Part shown: positions 29,332 through 37,273 of the stretch, in pieces
Layout: each line of letters opens with the position of its first letter
Numbering within the stretch: the stretch's first letter is position 1
From: Streptomyces atriruber
GTDB taxonomy: Bacteria; Actinomycetota; Actinomycetes; Streptomycetales; Streptomycetaceae
Reading direction: 5' to 3'
Assembly: GCF_001418325.1 (NCBI RefSeq)
Contig: NZ_LIPN01000038.1
Span: 1-37,273 of the forward strand
Length of the DNA: 37,273 nt
The notes under the pieces: model-generated
The model's input: only the letters and a program-made list of their open reading frames with translations
The model's database searches: none
Told to the model about the DNA's origin: nothing
Translations under genes and position numbers: made by a program

Positions 29332-32300
29332 TCAGGGACGTACGGAGGGGTCTGCGGCCGAGTCCGCGCCGGGGCGCTCGAAGAGCACGGCCGTGGTCCC
29401 GAGCGTCGGCATGTCGAGGGTCGTCTCGCCGGCCGTGCAGGTCAGTGGTTCGGCGGGGGTGCCGAGGAAGTCCGCCCGGCGTGCGGCGGTGACCGGGAAG
29501 AGGGTGCGGATACGGCAGGTCAGCGGCTGTTCCGCGAACGACTGGAGGCGCAGCAGGACGTGTCCCGGGCGCGGGGTACTGGCGCCGACGAGCCGGACGC
29601 GCGGATCGTCGATCTCGACGAACGCGTGGGCGCCGGCCCGGTCCGGCGCGCCGCCCGAGCTCCCCCGGGCTCGGACGGCGCGCATCGGGCGGCTCCAGGC
29701 GGCGGCTGTCTGTGGCCCGAGGCCGCCGGCACCGGAACCGCTGGCCAGGCTGTAGCGGAAGGTGAATTCGAAGCCCTGCTCGCTGGGGAAGTTGGTGTCC
29801 CACAGGTTGTTGTGGATCCAGGAGAAGACGGTGGCGGGCTCGTCGTGGCCCATCGTCTTCGGGAACGGCGCGTAGGGCAGGGCGATGTTGCCGAACTGCA
29901 CGAGCGGCGCGTCCTGCGTGGACCAGGCCACCGTCAGGTCGTCGTCGCCCAGCGTCACCCAGCGGCGCACGGCCCGCATGTGGAGGGCGGAGCCCGGCAC
30001 GACCGGCAGCCCGCTGCCCGTGGCGCCGCCCGAGGCCTCCATGCGGACGACCGGGTCGTCGAAGGCGAAGGGGAAGGCGAAGTAGGCGCTCTCCTTGCCC
30101 AGGCGGGCGTCCTTGTCGAGGCGGTTCTCGATGTCGAGCCGGGGCACGCCGTGCCGGAGGGTGAGCGTGGTGCGCAGCCGGTTGGCGCCTGCCGGACGGG
30201 TCTCGTAGGTGATCGATTCGGCGGTGGGCGTGGAGCGGCGGGCGATGAGCGCGGCGGGCGGCGGGACGGCGCGGGCCCCGAGGTGTTCGAGGCGGTCGGA
30301 TGCCGTGGTGCGGCTGGAGTTGTGGTTGAAGGCGCCCGCGGTGGTGTAGCTGTCGTGGAGGTAGCCGTTGAAGCCGGTGATGGCGTCCTGGCGGACGAGT
30401 TCACGGCCGGTCCTCCTGTCGGTGATGGACGAGACGCAGGCGTGCGCGAGGTCGACGCGGACCGTGAAGTACTCGTTCTCCAGGAGGGTCGGTTCGGGAT
30501 GTGCGAGGGCTCGTGCCGCGGTCTCGGCGGGGTCCTCGCGTTCGGTGCCGCCGGTCGGGTTCCAGCCGGTGGCGGCCTTCACCCTCGTGCTCTGCGACTC
30601 CTCGTGGCCTTCGGCGGCCGCGGCGAGGACGTCGAGGCGCACGGATCCGGCGGGCGGCACGTCGTCCACACGGACGAGGAGGAAGCGCCCCGCGTCGCGA
30701 TGGTCGTCGTTGGTCTGCGGCTCTTCCTCGTGGGCCGGTCGGCGTCCGTCGCGGGCGTCGCGCACCGTCACCCGGCGCTCCAGCGGCACGGTGCTCTCCG
30801 GCAGGAAGAGGCGGACCACGTCGGTGCGGGGCCACGAGCAGGTGTTGACGACGTGGTACGTCGCCGCCGCGTCCGGCGCCGCGGCGAGCCGCTGTCCCAG
30901 GCGGGCGCTCGCACGCGCGAGGAGTGCGTTGCCGTCGTCGTGGGCGCGCATCGCCTGCCCGTACTTCCAGTGCCACTGGTGCTCCCCTGAGTGGCCGCCC
31001 TCGTCGCCGTGGGTCCACGGGTCGCCGGCGCCCCAGGTGTGCTCGTCGAAGAGCGACACCGCTTCGTAGACCCCGGCGGCGTCCCTGCTGTCGTCCTCGG
31101 CCCCCGTGGCGCCGAGGAGGGCGGCGAACGTGCCGATGGTCTGGGCGTCGGCGACCACGGACTGGGCGGTCCTGGCCAGGGACAGCGGGCGCGCCCCGGA
31201 CCCGACCCCGTCGACCCACCAGTCGGTCCAGTCGCCCTCGAAGGTGCGGATCTCGCCGCCGAGCCTGGCCTCGGCGTCGGTGAAGAAGTCCTCGTTGCGG
31301 GAGAGCCGCAGCTGGGGGTAGGCCCAGGTGTCGTTCCAGCGGCGGACGGTGTCGGCGATGATGCGGCGGGGCGGCGCGTTGTCGCCGAACTTGCCCTGGA
31401 CGCGCAGGTGGAGCACGTCCCACGGGTAGGGCTCGCGCTTGACCTCGGTGTGGTCCATGGCCCAGCCGAAGATGCCGCCGCGGTAGGGGTACGGGTTGGT
31501 GGCGAGGGAGGTCAGATAGGCGGGGAGCAGGTCGTCGACGTCGGCGTAGTCGGTGTCGAAGCCGAGCAGCGGGCCTTCCATGTAGGCGAGGCCGTGCGGG
31601 GTGTCGGTGACCCACACCAGGACGCTGTTGCCGCTGGGTGCGCGCCAGCGGAAGAGCCGGGGCAGTTTCTCGCCGCCGACCAGGTGGGGGACGGAGCGTC
31701 CGGCCCAGTTGTGCGCCACGGACAGGTACTTGACGCCCGCGGCGGCGAGGGCGTCGACGAGTCCGACGACCGCGCCCGGCACGTCGGTCTGCATGGCGGA
31801 GGTGAACTCGACGCCGTGTTCGTCGCGCACGGTGCGGGCGAGCCGCAGCAGTTCGTGCAACTCGTCCGTGGAGCAGGTCTCGGTGTGCAGGTTGAACGGC
31901 AGCGCGGTCAGCTCGATGCGGCCCTCGCGGACCCTGCGTACGAACTCCGCGACCTGCTCGGCCGGGCGGGCGTCGGCCCACTGCCGGAACGACCACAGCG
32001 ACTCGACGCACCATCGGAACCGGGACTCGGCGGGCCAGTCGTCGGTGGCGCGGGTGAGTTCCAGGCAGGAGTCGAGGAAGGACAGGTGCTCGGCGAGGAC
32101 CCGGCCCTGGGGGTCGGTGTAGCCGATGTCGAGGTGGGAGTGGTGCACCAGGTGCAGGGTCCAGCGGCGCTGCGGGGTGAGGCGCACGTCGATGCCGTCC
32201 CGCGACTCGGGGAGACCGACGGTGACGCGGGTCGCCGCGTCGACGGCGGGCAGCAGCAGCCGTATGGAACGGCCGGGCCCGGCGACGCACTCGCAGCGCA

Positions 32301-32544
32301 GGACGGCGCCGGAGTCCGTCCGTACGGCCAGCCCGTCCGGTACCGCGGTGCCGTTGACGGGCTCGACGCGCAGGGACTGCAGCAGCGTGCCGTCGTCCGC
32401 GTGGCGCAGGAGGGGTTCCCCGGTGAGCCGCAGGGCGGTGCCGTCCGCCAGTGTGCCCTCCGCGCTGACCACGTCGGCGCGCAGGCTCTCGCGGATGCGG
32501 TCGTTGTCCCAGTCGGTGGTGCGGACCAGAGCCCGTGTCGTCAT
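29332..32544 (-). CDS. GH38-like alpha-mannosidase
   Basis: A 1070-residue cytoplasmic glycoside hydrolase with no signal peptide. A beta domain (about 1-130) precedes the GH38-type catalytic region. HLVHHSHLDIGYTD (about 132-145) has the zinc His-x-Asp; AMQTDVPGAV probably contains the nucleophile Asp and zinc ligand; GWAMDHTEVKREPYPWD and EGDWTDWWVDG follow. A long C-terminal beta-sandwich region begins near ENEYFTVRVDLAHACVSSI and includes SKPFPKTMGHDEP-like sequence. It may belong to the DUF5054 branch of GH38-like enzymes, for which substrates are poorly known. GGGAGAG precedes ATG 32544. Placement between an importer and a mannose-6-phosphate isomerase supports action on an imported alpha-mannoside. 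Confidence 0.88.
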   Translation of the reverse strand: MTTRALVRTTDWDNDRIRESLRADVVSAEGTLADGTALRLTGEPLLRHADDGTLLQSLRVEPVNGTAVPDGLAVRTDSGAVLRCECVAGPGRSIRLLLPAVDAATRVTVGLPESRDGIDVRLTPQRRWTLHLVHHSHLDIGYTDPQGRVLAEHLSFLDSCLELTRATDDWPAESRFRWCVESLWSFRQWADARPAEQVAEFVRRVREGRIELTALPFNLHTETCSTDELHELLRLARTVRDEHGVEFTSAMQTDVPGAVVGLVDALAAAGVKYLSVAHNWAGRSVPHLVGGEKLPRLFRWRAPSGNSVLVWVTDTPHGLAYMEGPLLGFDTDYADVDDLLPAYLTSLATNPYPYRGGIFGWAMDHTEVKREPYPWDVLHLRVQGKFGDNAPPRRIIADTVRRWNDTWAYPQLRLSRNEDFFTDAEARLGGEIRTFEGDWTDWWVDGVGSGARPLSLARTAQSVVADAQTIGTFAALLGATGAEDDSRDAAGVYEAVSLFDEHTWGAGDPWTHGDEGGHSGEHQWHWKYGQAMRAHDDGNALLARASARLGQRLAAAPDAAATYHVVNTCSWPRTDVVRLFLPESTVPLERRVTVRDARDGRRPAHEEEPQTNDDHRDAGRFLLVRVDDVPPAGSVRLDVLAAAAEGHEESQSTRVKAATGWNPTGGTEREDPAETAARALAHPEPTLLENEYFTVRVDLAHACVSSITDRRTGRELVRQDAITGFNGYLHDSYTTAGAFNHNSSRTTASDRLEHLGARAVPPPAALIARRSTPTAESITYETRPAGANRLRTTLTLRHGVPRLDIENRLDKDARLGKESAYFAFPFAFDDPVVRMEASGGATGSGLPVVPGSALHMRAVRRWVTLGDDDLTVAWSTQDAPLVQFGNIALPYAPFPKTMGHDEPATVFSWIHNNLWDTNFPSEQGFEFTFRYSLASGSGAGGLGPQTAAAWSRPMRAVRARGSSGGAPDRAGAHAFVEIDDPRVRLVGASTPRPGHVLLRLQSFAEQPLTCRIRTLFPVTAARRADFLGTPAEPLTCTAGETTLDMPTLGTTAVLFERPGADSAADPSVRP

Positions 32545-32577
32545 GCGGTTCTCTCCCGGGGCAGGGGGCGTGTCGGG

Positions 32578-33390
32578 TCAGCGGGCGGATGCGGTGATGC
32601 CGCGCAGGAACAGGCCGCGGAACACCAGGAAGAGGAGGAGCGTCGGCACGGACACGATCAGCGCGCCGGCCAGGATGACGGGCGGTCCCGTCGAGGAGTA
32701 GGCGTTGTTGAGGGTGGTCAGGGCGGCCATGACGGGCTGCACGTCGGGGCTGCGGCTGAGGGTGATGCCGAGGAGGAGGTCGTTCCAGACGGCCGTGAAC
32801 TGGAAGATGAAGGCCGCGCCGAGCCCCGCCTTCATCAGCGGCACGTGGATGCGCCAGAAGATCCGCACGAAGGACGCCCCGTCGATCAGCGCGGCCTCGG
32901 TCAACTCGGGTGACATGGTGGTCATCTGATTGCGGATCAGGAAGAAGGCGAAGGGCACGGCCCAGGCCGCGTACACGAGCATCAGGCCGATCCGCGTGTC
33001 GTACAGATTGGCGTCCGCGTACAGGCCGAAGAGCGGGGCGAGGAACATCTGCAGCGGGAACAGCGTGCCGGAGTAGATCAGCCAGAACCAGAACGCGGGC
33101 TTCGGGATGGGCAGGACGACGACGGCGAACGCCGCCATGGCCGCCACCAGGACGGCGACCAGGCCGCACACGACGGCGTAGAGCAGCGAGGCCTGGAAGC
33201 TGTCGCCGATGCCCGCCACGTCCCAGGCGGTCCGCACGTTGTCCCACAGGGCGAAGCCCTTGACGGTCCACCCGGGTCTGCCCGCGTACTCGGCCGCCGG
33301 GGTCAGGGCGTTGACCACCATCAGGTACAGCGGGATCAGCCAGAGCACCACGCATCCGGCGACGAAGACGTTGCGCACCGCGCGTCCCAT
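32578..33390 (-). CDS. Carbohydrate ABC-transporter permease, MalG-type
   Basis: A 270-residue inner-membrane protein with six predicted helices (VFVAGCVVLWLIPLYLMVVNAL first, PTLLLFLVFRGLFLRGI last). The EAA loop that docks the ATPase is clear: EAALIDGASFVRIFWRIHVPLMKAG (about 167-191). It ends with the typical short MalG-like tail. It pairs with the MalF-type permease 9 bp upstream. No ATPase gene lies in the operon, so a shared MsiK-type ATPase encoded elsewhere is expected, as for other Streptomyces sugar importers. Confidence 0.92.
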   Translation of the reverse strand: MGRAVRNVFVAGCVVLWLIPLYLMVVNALTPAAEYAGRPGWTVKGFALWDNVRTAWDVAGIGDSFQASLLYAVVCGLVAVLVAAMAAFAVVVLPIPKPAFWFWLIYSGTLFPLQMFLAPLFGLYADANLYDTRIGLMLVYAAWAVPFAFFLIRNQMTTMSPELTEAALIDGASFVRIFWRIHVPLMKAGLGAAFIFQFTAVWNDLLLGITLSRSPDVQPVMAALTTLNNAYSSTGPPVILAGALIVSVPTLLLFLVFRGLFLRGITASAR

Positions 33391-33399
33391 GGCCCCTCC

Positions 33400-34374
33400 T
33401 CAGCTCTTCGCCGTGCCGGTCTCGGGCATCTGGTGGCGCAGGTACGTCCAGGACGAGGCGACGACGATCACCGAGAGGACGAGCGCGATCGCCGAGCCGT
33501 AGCCCACGTGGAACAGCCGGAACGTCTCGCGGTACATGCTCAGCGCGAGGGTCTCCGAGGAGCGGGACGGGCCGCCCTTGGTGAGGATCCAGATCATGTC
33601 GAACGCCTTGAGGCTGTTCACTATGGCCATGCCGACCACCACGACGGTCACGGCGCGCAGTTGGGGCAGGGTGATGTGCCGGAACATCCGCCAGCCGCTC
33701 GCGCCGTCCAGTTCGGCGGCCTCGACGGTCTCGCGCGGGATCGCGCGCAGGCCGATCGCGAAGAGGACGACGTTCAGGCCGGTGGCCTGCCAGGTGCTCG
33801 CGACGATCATCGCGAGGGTGTTCTGCGGCCATTCCAGGAGCCAGGTCTGCGCCCAGCCGTCCAGGCCGATGCCGCGCAGCACCTGGTTGACCGCGCCGTC
33901 GGACGTCAGCATGAAGTTCCACAGGACGGCGGTGGCGGCGCCCGAGATCGCGAAGGGCAGCACGATGATCAGCTGCGCGATGCCGCCGAACCGCATCCGG
34001 TGGGTGGCGACGGCGATGAGGAGTCCGGCGAGGACGGGCAGGAGCAGCGTGCCGACCACCCACAGCAGGGTGTTGAGGACCGACCGGCCGAAGATCGGGT
34101 CGTCGGCGAGCCGCGCATAGTTGTCGAATCCGGTGAAGCTGCTGGTGAAGCCGTTGTCCTCGAAGAAGCTTCCGTAGACGCTGCGGAAGAAGGGATAGAC
34201 GAGGAGCACACCGACGAAGGCGAGGGCGGGCAGCGCCCAGGGCATGGCGGCGAGGGGGCCGCCGAGCCTGCCGCCGCCCGCCTTCGCGGCCTGGTGCGGG
34301 GTGCGGGTGGGCACCTTGCGGCGCACGTGCACGGCCTTCGTCGCGCCGGGTGCGGGGGTCGCGGTTCCGGTCAT
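33400..34374 (-). CDS. Carbohydrate ABC-transporter permease, MalF-type
   Basis: A 324-residue membrane permease. After a basic N-terminal tail (about 1-40) come six helices, the first being PWALPALAFVGVLLVYPFFRSVYGS. The EAA motif ETVEAAELDGASGWRMFRHITLPQLRAV (about 221-248) precedes the last two helices. The ATG at 34374 overlaps the stop of the binding-protein gene (ATGA), fixing the start; upstream in-frame sequence lies within the binding-protein gene. With the MalG-type partner it forms the membrane channel of the operon's importer. Confidence 0.92.
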   Translation of the reverse strand: MTGTATPAPGATKAVHVRRKVPTRTPHQAAKAGGGRLGGPLAAMPWALPALAFVGVLLVYPFFRSVYGSFFEDNGFTSSFTGFDNYARLADDPIFGRSVLNTLLWVVGTLLLPVLAGLLIAVATHRMRFGGIAQLIIVLPFAISGAATAVLWNFMLTSDGAVNQVLRGIGLDGWAQTWLLEWPQNTLAMIVASTWQATGLNVVLFAIGLRAIPRETVEAAELDGASGWRMFRHITLPQLRAVTVVVVGMAIVNSLKAFDMIWILTKGGPSRSSETLALSMYRETFRLFHVGYGSAIALVLSVIVVASSWTYLRHQMPETGTAKS

Positions 34375-35717
34375 GTCTCCTCCGCCTCCCGCCACACCTG
34401 CCAGGCGTCGTCGGCCCGGTCCTGCATGGTGCGCAGCGTCTTGCGGTACGAGGACGGGTTCAGCAGGAACCCGGCGAGGTCGTCCACGGTGGCCTCGACG
34501 AGTTCGGGCGGGCCCTGTTCCCAGAAGCGGTTGAGGAGCCACAGCTTGTCGCCGCGCACCTTCTCGGCGAGCTTGCCGATCACGGGGTTGGCGGGCTCGA
34601 CCTCAGGGTTGGGGCAGCCGTCCTGGAGGCTGTGCGAGAACGCCTTCATGACGGCGGGGTGCAGCCAGGTCCCGGTGGCTCGCAGCGCCTCGGTGCGGTC
34701 GGGGCCCTTCACGGTGGCGACGAGGGCGCTGGACTCGAAGACGACGCTGGGGCGGGCCCGCGGATCGGCCATGGGGAGCACGAACGCGCCGAGGTTCTTG
34801 CCGGGCCTGCCGCCCGCGGCCGCGAGGGTGGAGCCGAGCCAGGTCCCGCAGGGCACCATGCCGACCTTGCCGTGCAGCATGGCGGCGGCCGCGTCGACGT
34901 GGTTCATGTCCATGGGGGTGAACCAGTCCTTGTCGAAGAACGACGCGATGGTGCGCAGCGCGCGTTCCGCCCGTGGGTCGGTGTAGCGCTCCCGGCCGTT
35001 CATCAAGTCCTGGTAGAACTGCGGGTCCTGGCGGCTGAGGACCTCCTGGAACCATATGAAGGAGGGCCAGCGCCCGTCGGCCGTGCCGTGCAGCGGGATG
35101 ATGCCCGCCTCCTTCAGGCGGGCGCAGGCGGCGAGGAACTCGCCCCAGGTGGTGGGTGGCGCGAGGCGGTGCTCCCGGAAGACCTCCGGGTTGTAGTAGA
35201 GCACCCAGTACGCGAGGTTCATCGGCAGGCCGTAGACGCGCCGCCGGTAGGTGAAGGCCCCTCGGAGGGATGCGTCGGCCCAGCCCTTGGCGACGGCGGC
35301 GTCCCACTGCCGGGTCAGGTCGACGATGCCGCCGGTGCGGGCCAGGTCCTGCAACCGGTAGCCCGACCAGTACTTGAGCATGTCCGGGGTCCTGCGGGTC
35401 CGCAGCGAGGACTTGACGATCTGCTCGAACGACTCAAGGGACGGATTTACCTCGGGCACGAGGCGCAGCGCCGCCACCGTGTTCATGGCCGTGCCCGCGG
35501 CCGCCATCGGCTTCTCCCACGCCGCGCTGTCGCCGAGGACGGCGACCTTGCCCGCGGGCTGTCCCTCGGCGGAGCCGCAGGCGGTGGCGAGCGCGCCGGT
35601 CGCGACGGTCGCGGCGGCCAGGAGCAGGGTGCGGCGTTCGAGGCGCGGTGCAGGGCGTTCGAGGAGCGGGCCCGGCGCCAGGGGCGCTCTCGGCGAAGGG
35701 TGACGACTACCTGACAT
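34371..35717 (-). CDS. Sugar-binding lipoprotein of an ABC importer
   Basis: A 448-residue extracellular solute-binding protein (family 1). The N-terminus carries RLERRTLLLAAATVATGALATAC: twin arginines, a hydrophobic core and a lipobox with Cys47, so a lipoprotein that may use the Tat route. The mature part shows family patterns: LARTGGIVDLTRQWDAAV, YGLPMNLAYWVLYYNPEVFREH, TWGEFLAACARLKEAGIIPL, AMLHGKVGMVPCGTWLGSTL. GGGAG precedes ATG 35717. As the first gene of the seven-gene unit it lies just below a LacI-type operator. It should capture the mannoside that the GH38 enzyme later cleaves; the exact ligand is unknown. Confidence 0.93.
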   Translation of the reverse strand: MSGSRHPSPRAPLAPGPLLERPAPRLERRTLLLAAATVATGALATACGSAEGQPAGKVAVLGDSAAWEKPMAAAGTAMNTVAALRLVPEVNPSLESFEQIVKSSLRTRRTPDMLKYWSGYRLQDLARTGGIVDLTRQWDAAVAKGWADASLRGAFTYRRRVYGLPMNLAYWVLYYNPEVFREHRLAPPTTWGEFLAACARLKEAGIIPLHGTADGRWPSFIWFQEVLSRQDPQFYQDLMNGRERYTDPRAERALRTIASFFDKDWFTPMDMNHVDAAAAMLHGKVGMVPCGTWLGSTLAAAGGRPGKNLGAFVLPMADPRARPSVVFESSALVATVKGPDRTEALRATGTWLHPAVMKAFSHSLQDGCPNPEVEPANPVIGKLAEKVRGDKLWLLNRFWEQGPPELVEATVDDLAGFLLNPSSYRKTLRTMQDRADDAWQVWREAEET

Positions 35718-35747
35718 GGATGACTCCCTCAGGTGTGCCTCAGCCCG

Positions 35748-35763
35748 GTGTTAGCGTTAACAC
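35748..35763 (-). promoter_or_regulatory. LacI-type operator of the mannoside operon
   Basis: GTGTTA (35748-35753) and TAACAC (35758-35763) around GCGT give a core TGTTAGCGTTAACA, one base from the perfect palindrome TGTTAGCGCTAACA often bound by LacI-family repressors. It lies 31 bp upstream of the binding-protein start. The LacI encoded at the operon's end is the natural ligand. Confidence 0.7.
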
Positions 35764-35800
35764 GGGGCGTCTTGGAGCTTCACCGCGGTTGCCTCGGATG

Positions 35801-36562
35801 TCAATGGGGCGCGAGCCGCTCCATTTCCCGGACGACGTACTGGGCGTGCGGCTTGATCTGCGGCAGAAGATCGTCCCAGCGCTCCTCCGCCGCGCCGAGG
35901 TAGACGGCACGGGCACGGCTCAGCACGGGCCGGTGCTCGGCGGGGAGGCGGTCGAGAACCCAGTCGGCCGCCGCGTCCTTGGACTTGATGTCGCCGGTCG
36001 CGAGCGTCGTCCAGATGCGGGCGAGGGTCAGCAGGACGTTGCGGGTGTCGGTGTCGAGCTCGGCGAGCAGCTCGGGGACGCCGGCGACCATCGCGCGGGT
36101 GACGTCCGCCGACGGGACCGGGTCGAGCACCTGGTCCGGTGCCGGACCCCGGAGAGCCGACCGGCCCCGCAGCACCATCGTGACCAGGAGCGCGAGGTCC
36201 GGGCTCGGTGCCGGCTCCGGAGTGCGGCCACGCAGGTACGCCTCGCGCAGCCACTCGCCGTACTGGAATTCGCAGCGGGGCGGATACGTCCAGGGGCGGA
36301 TGTCGTCCTGGACGACGACGGTCAGCTCGACGGGACGCAGGGCCTCGCCCGGGGCACCGCCGCCGGAGAGGCCGAGCAGCCCGTCGGTCAGCGCCTGGCG
36401 CTGCCCGGCCGTGGTGCGCCGCCGTGCGACGACGAGCACGTCGATGTCGCTGTGCGGGCGCAGACCGCCGAGGACGGCCGAGCCGTGCAGGTAGACACCC
36501 ACGATGTCGGCGTCGCCGAGCACATCACGAACCAGGCGGACCACGTCGTCGGTCTGCGTCAT
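35801..36562 (-). CDS. AadA-like nucleotidyltransferase (aminoglycoside adenylyltransferase family)
   Basis: A 253-residue protein. The nucleotidyltransferase motif LHGSAVLGGLRPHSDIDVLVV (about 25-45) has the metal-binding Asp39 and Asp41. The C-terminal helical domain typical of AadA/ANT(9) follows (LVTMVLRGRSALRGPAP, NVLLTLARIWTTLATGDIKSKDAAADWVLDRLP). Family enzymes adenylylate streptomycin/spectinomycin; chromosomal actinomycete copies may serve self-protection or act on other substrates, so resistance cannot be assumed. ATG 36562 is chosen over the in-frame GTG at 36583 because GGAG lies 7 nt upstream. It ends 83 bp before the mannoside operon. Confidence 0.85.
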   Translation of the reverse strand: MTQTDDVVRLVRDVLGDADIVGVYLHGSAVLGGLRPHSDIDVLVVARRRTTAGQRQALTDGLLGLSGGGAPGEALRPVELTVVVQDDIRPWTYPPRCEFQYGEWLREAYLRGRTPEPAPSPDLALLVTMVLRGRSALRGPAPDQVLDPVPSADVTRAMVAGVPELLAELDTDTRNVLLTLARIWTTLATGDIKSKDAAADWVLDRLPAEHRPVLSRARAVYLGAAEERWDDLLPQIKPHAQYVVREMERLAPH

Positions 36563-36644
36563 TCGCTGCTCCGTTCGTCTCACGTCGCCCGCATCGTAGA
36601 CACCCGACGGGCCCGGCCGTCATCGGTCACCCAGTGGTGCGGGG

Positions 36645-37115
36645 TCAGAAGGGCTTGGTGGGCAGGTACTTGCCGTCCAGCGTGATCACCGCGCGCTCGC
36701 CGCCCTCGGGGTCGGCGACCTTCCGCACGTCCAGCCTGAAGTTGATCGCGCTGATGATGCCGTCCCCGAACTGCTCGTGGACCAGGGCCTTCAGCGTGGT
36801 GCCGTAGACCTGGAGCATCTCGTAGAAGCGGTAGATCGTCGGGTCGGTCGGGATGCCGCCGGGGATGGAGCCGCGGGTCGGAATCGTCTGCAGCAGGGTC
36901 ACCGCGTCGTCGTCCAGGCCGAGCAGCTCGGCGACGGCCTTCGCGGCGGGCGCGGGCAGGGCGTGCTGGCCGAGCACCGCCGCGGTGACGAAGGCGACGG
37001 AGAGGCCCGCCGTGTCGGCGATCTGCTGCCAGGACAGGTCCTTGTGCACCTTGGCCTCGACGGCCTGGATCGCGAGGTTCTGGCGGGCGGTGGGGTCGAA
37101 CTGGGCGTGGATCAT
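36645..37115 (-). CDS. cynS: Cyanase (cyanate hydratase)
   Basis: A 156-residue enzyme, the usual family length. The N-terminal helical DNA-binding-like domain (about 1-85, [28 protein letters not shown]) and C-terminal catalytic domain are complete. All three active-site residues fall at the same numbers as in E. coli CynS: Arg96 and Glu99 in IYRFYEM, and Ser122 in GIISAINF. It decomposes cyanate with bicarbonate to ammonia and carbon dioxide as a decamer of dimers. No carbonic anhydrase (cynT) or transporter (cynX) is in the window. AAAGGA lies about 11 nt upstream of the ATG, and just beyond it a G-rich repeat begins on the plus strand, occupying the promoter region. Confidence 0.95.
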   Translation of the reverse strand: MIHAQFDPTARQNLAIQAVEAKVHKDLSWQQIADTAGLSVAFVTAAVLGQHALPAPAAKAVAELLGLDDDAVTLLQTIPTRGSIPGGIPTDPTIYRFYEMLQVYGTTLKALVHEQFGDGIISAINFRLDVRKVADPEGGERAVITLDGKYLPTKPF

Positions 37116-37129
37116 GAGAAGGGGGTCCT

Positions 37130-37273
37130 TTCGGGTTCGGGTTCGGGTTCCGGGTCCGGGGCTTGGGGTTCGGGGTTCCGGGCCCGGGGCTTGGTGTTCG
37201 GGGCTCGGGACTCGGGGCTCGGGGCTCGGGGCTGGGGGCTTGGGGTTCGGGGTCCGGGGCTCGGGGCTCGGGG
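37130..37273. repeat. G-rich 6/7-bp tandem repeat upstream of cynS, runs off the window
   Basis: Three TTCGGG hexamers (37130-37147) are followed by 18 consecutive 7-bp units (37148-37273), mostly CTCGGGG, TTCGGGG or CTTGGGG, in exact phase to the last base. The G-runs are on the cynS template strand and would suit G-quadruplex formation. The array continues beyond the window. Confidence 0.9.

Noticed and set aside
37130..37273. CRISPR-like array or telomere
   Set aside because: Units are 6-7 bp without spacers. Streptomyces telomeres are palindromic, not simple G-rich repeats, and coding genes continue normally beside it.

Overview
The window reads as chromosome from a Streptomyces-like actinomycete. 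G+C is very high with strong third-position G/C bias, GTG starts and 4-bp stop/start overlaps are common, and the gene families are typical of the group (MocR, GlxA, DUF1206, fused SecDF, LacI-controlled sugar importers without their own ATPase, Tat/lipobox exported proteins). I see about 32 protein genes. I see no tRNA, rRNA, CRISPR array, transposase or phage gene.

Layout. (1) 1-4197, plus strand: an M19 dipeptidase cut by the window edge, then a tightly overlapping trio of M20 amidohydrolase, GNAT acyltransferase and N-succinylamino-acid racemase. Together these match the succinyl-CoA-dependent D- to L-amino-acid conversion pathway. (2) 4234-6509: an acyl-CoA-dehydrogenase-like flavoprotein, a gene-free 437-bp stretch with two dyads, and a Tat-exported M23 peptidase. 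(3) 6531-10193: two minus-strand genes that are the separated halves of the Tm-1 fold (UPF0261 plus a PEP-hydrolase-type TIM barrel), divergent from a MocR regulator. (4) 10255-17646: an ankyrin protein, an AraC/GyrI-like regulator, a secreted protein, a cupin, a GlxA-type regulator, a STAS protein, a DUF1206 membrane protein and a TetR regulator. (5) 17693-21720: a TerB-like protein, then LysR, tartrate/D-malate dehydrogenase and DctA in one direction, a C4-dicarboxylate uptake and oxidation unit. (6) 21793-25360: a PepSY lipoprotein, a fused SecDF and a small His/Pro-rich exported protein. (7) 25494-35717, minus strand: a seven-gene alpha-mannoside operon running binding lipoprotein, two permeases, GH38-like mannosidase, mannose-6-phosphate isomerase with a degenerate kinase-like N-domain, ROK kinase and LacI. 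A LacI-type operator lies upstream and a stem-loop spans the last stop codon. (8) 35801-37273: an AadA-like nucleotidyltransferase and cyanase, whose upstream region is a long G-rich 7-bp repeat running off the window.

The most interesting points are the D-amino-acid salvage module, the mannoside operon with its dead-kinase/isomerase fusion, the heptad repeat beside cynS, and the repeats and hairpins built around stop codons.
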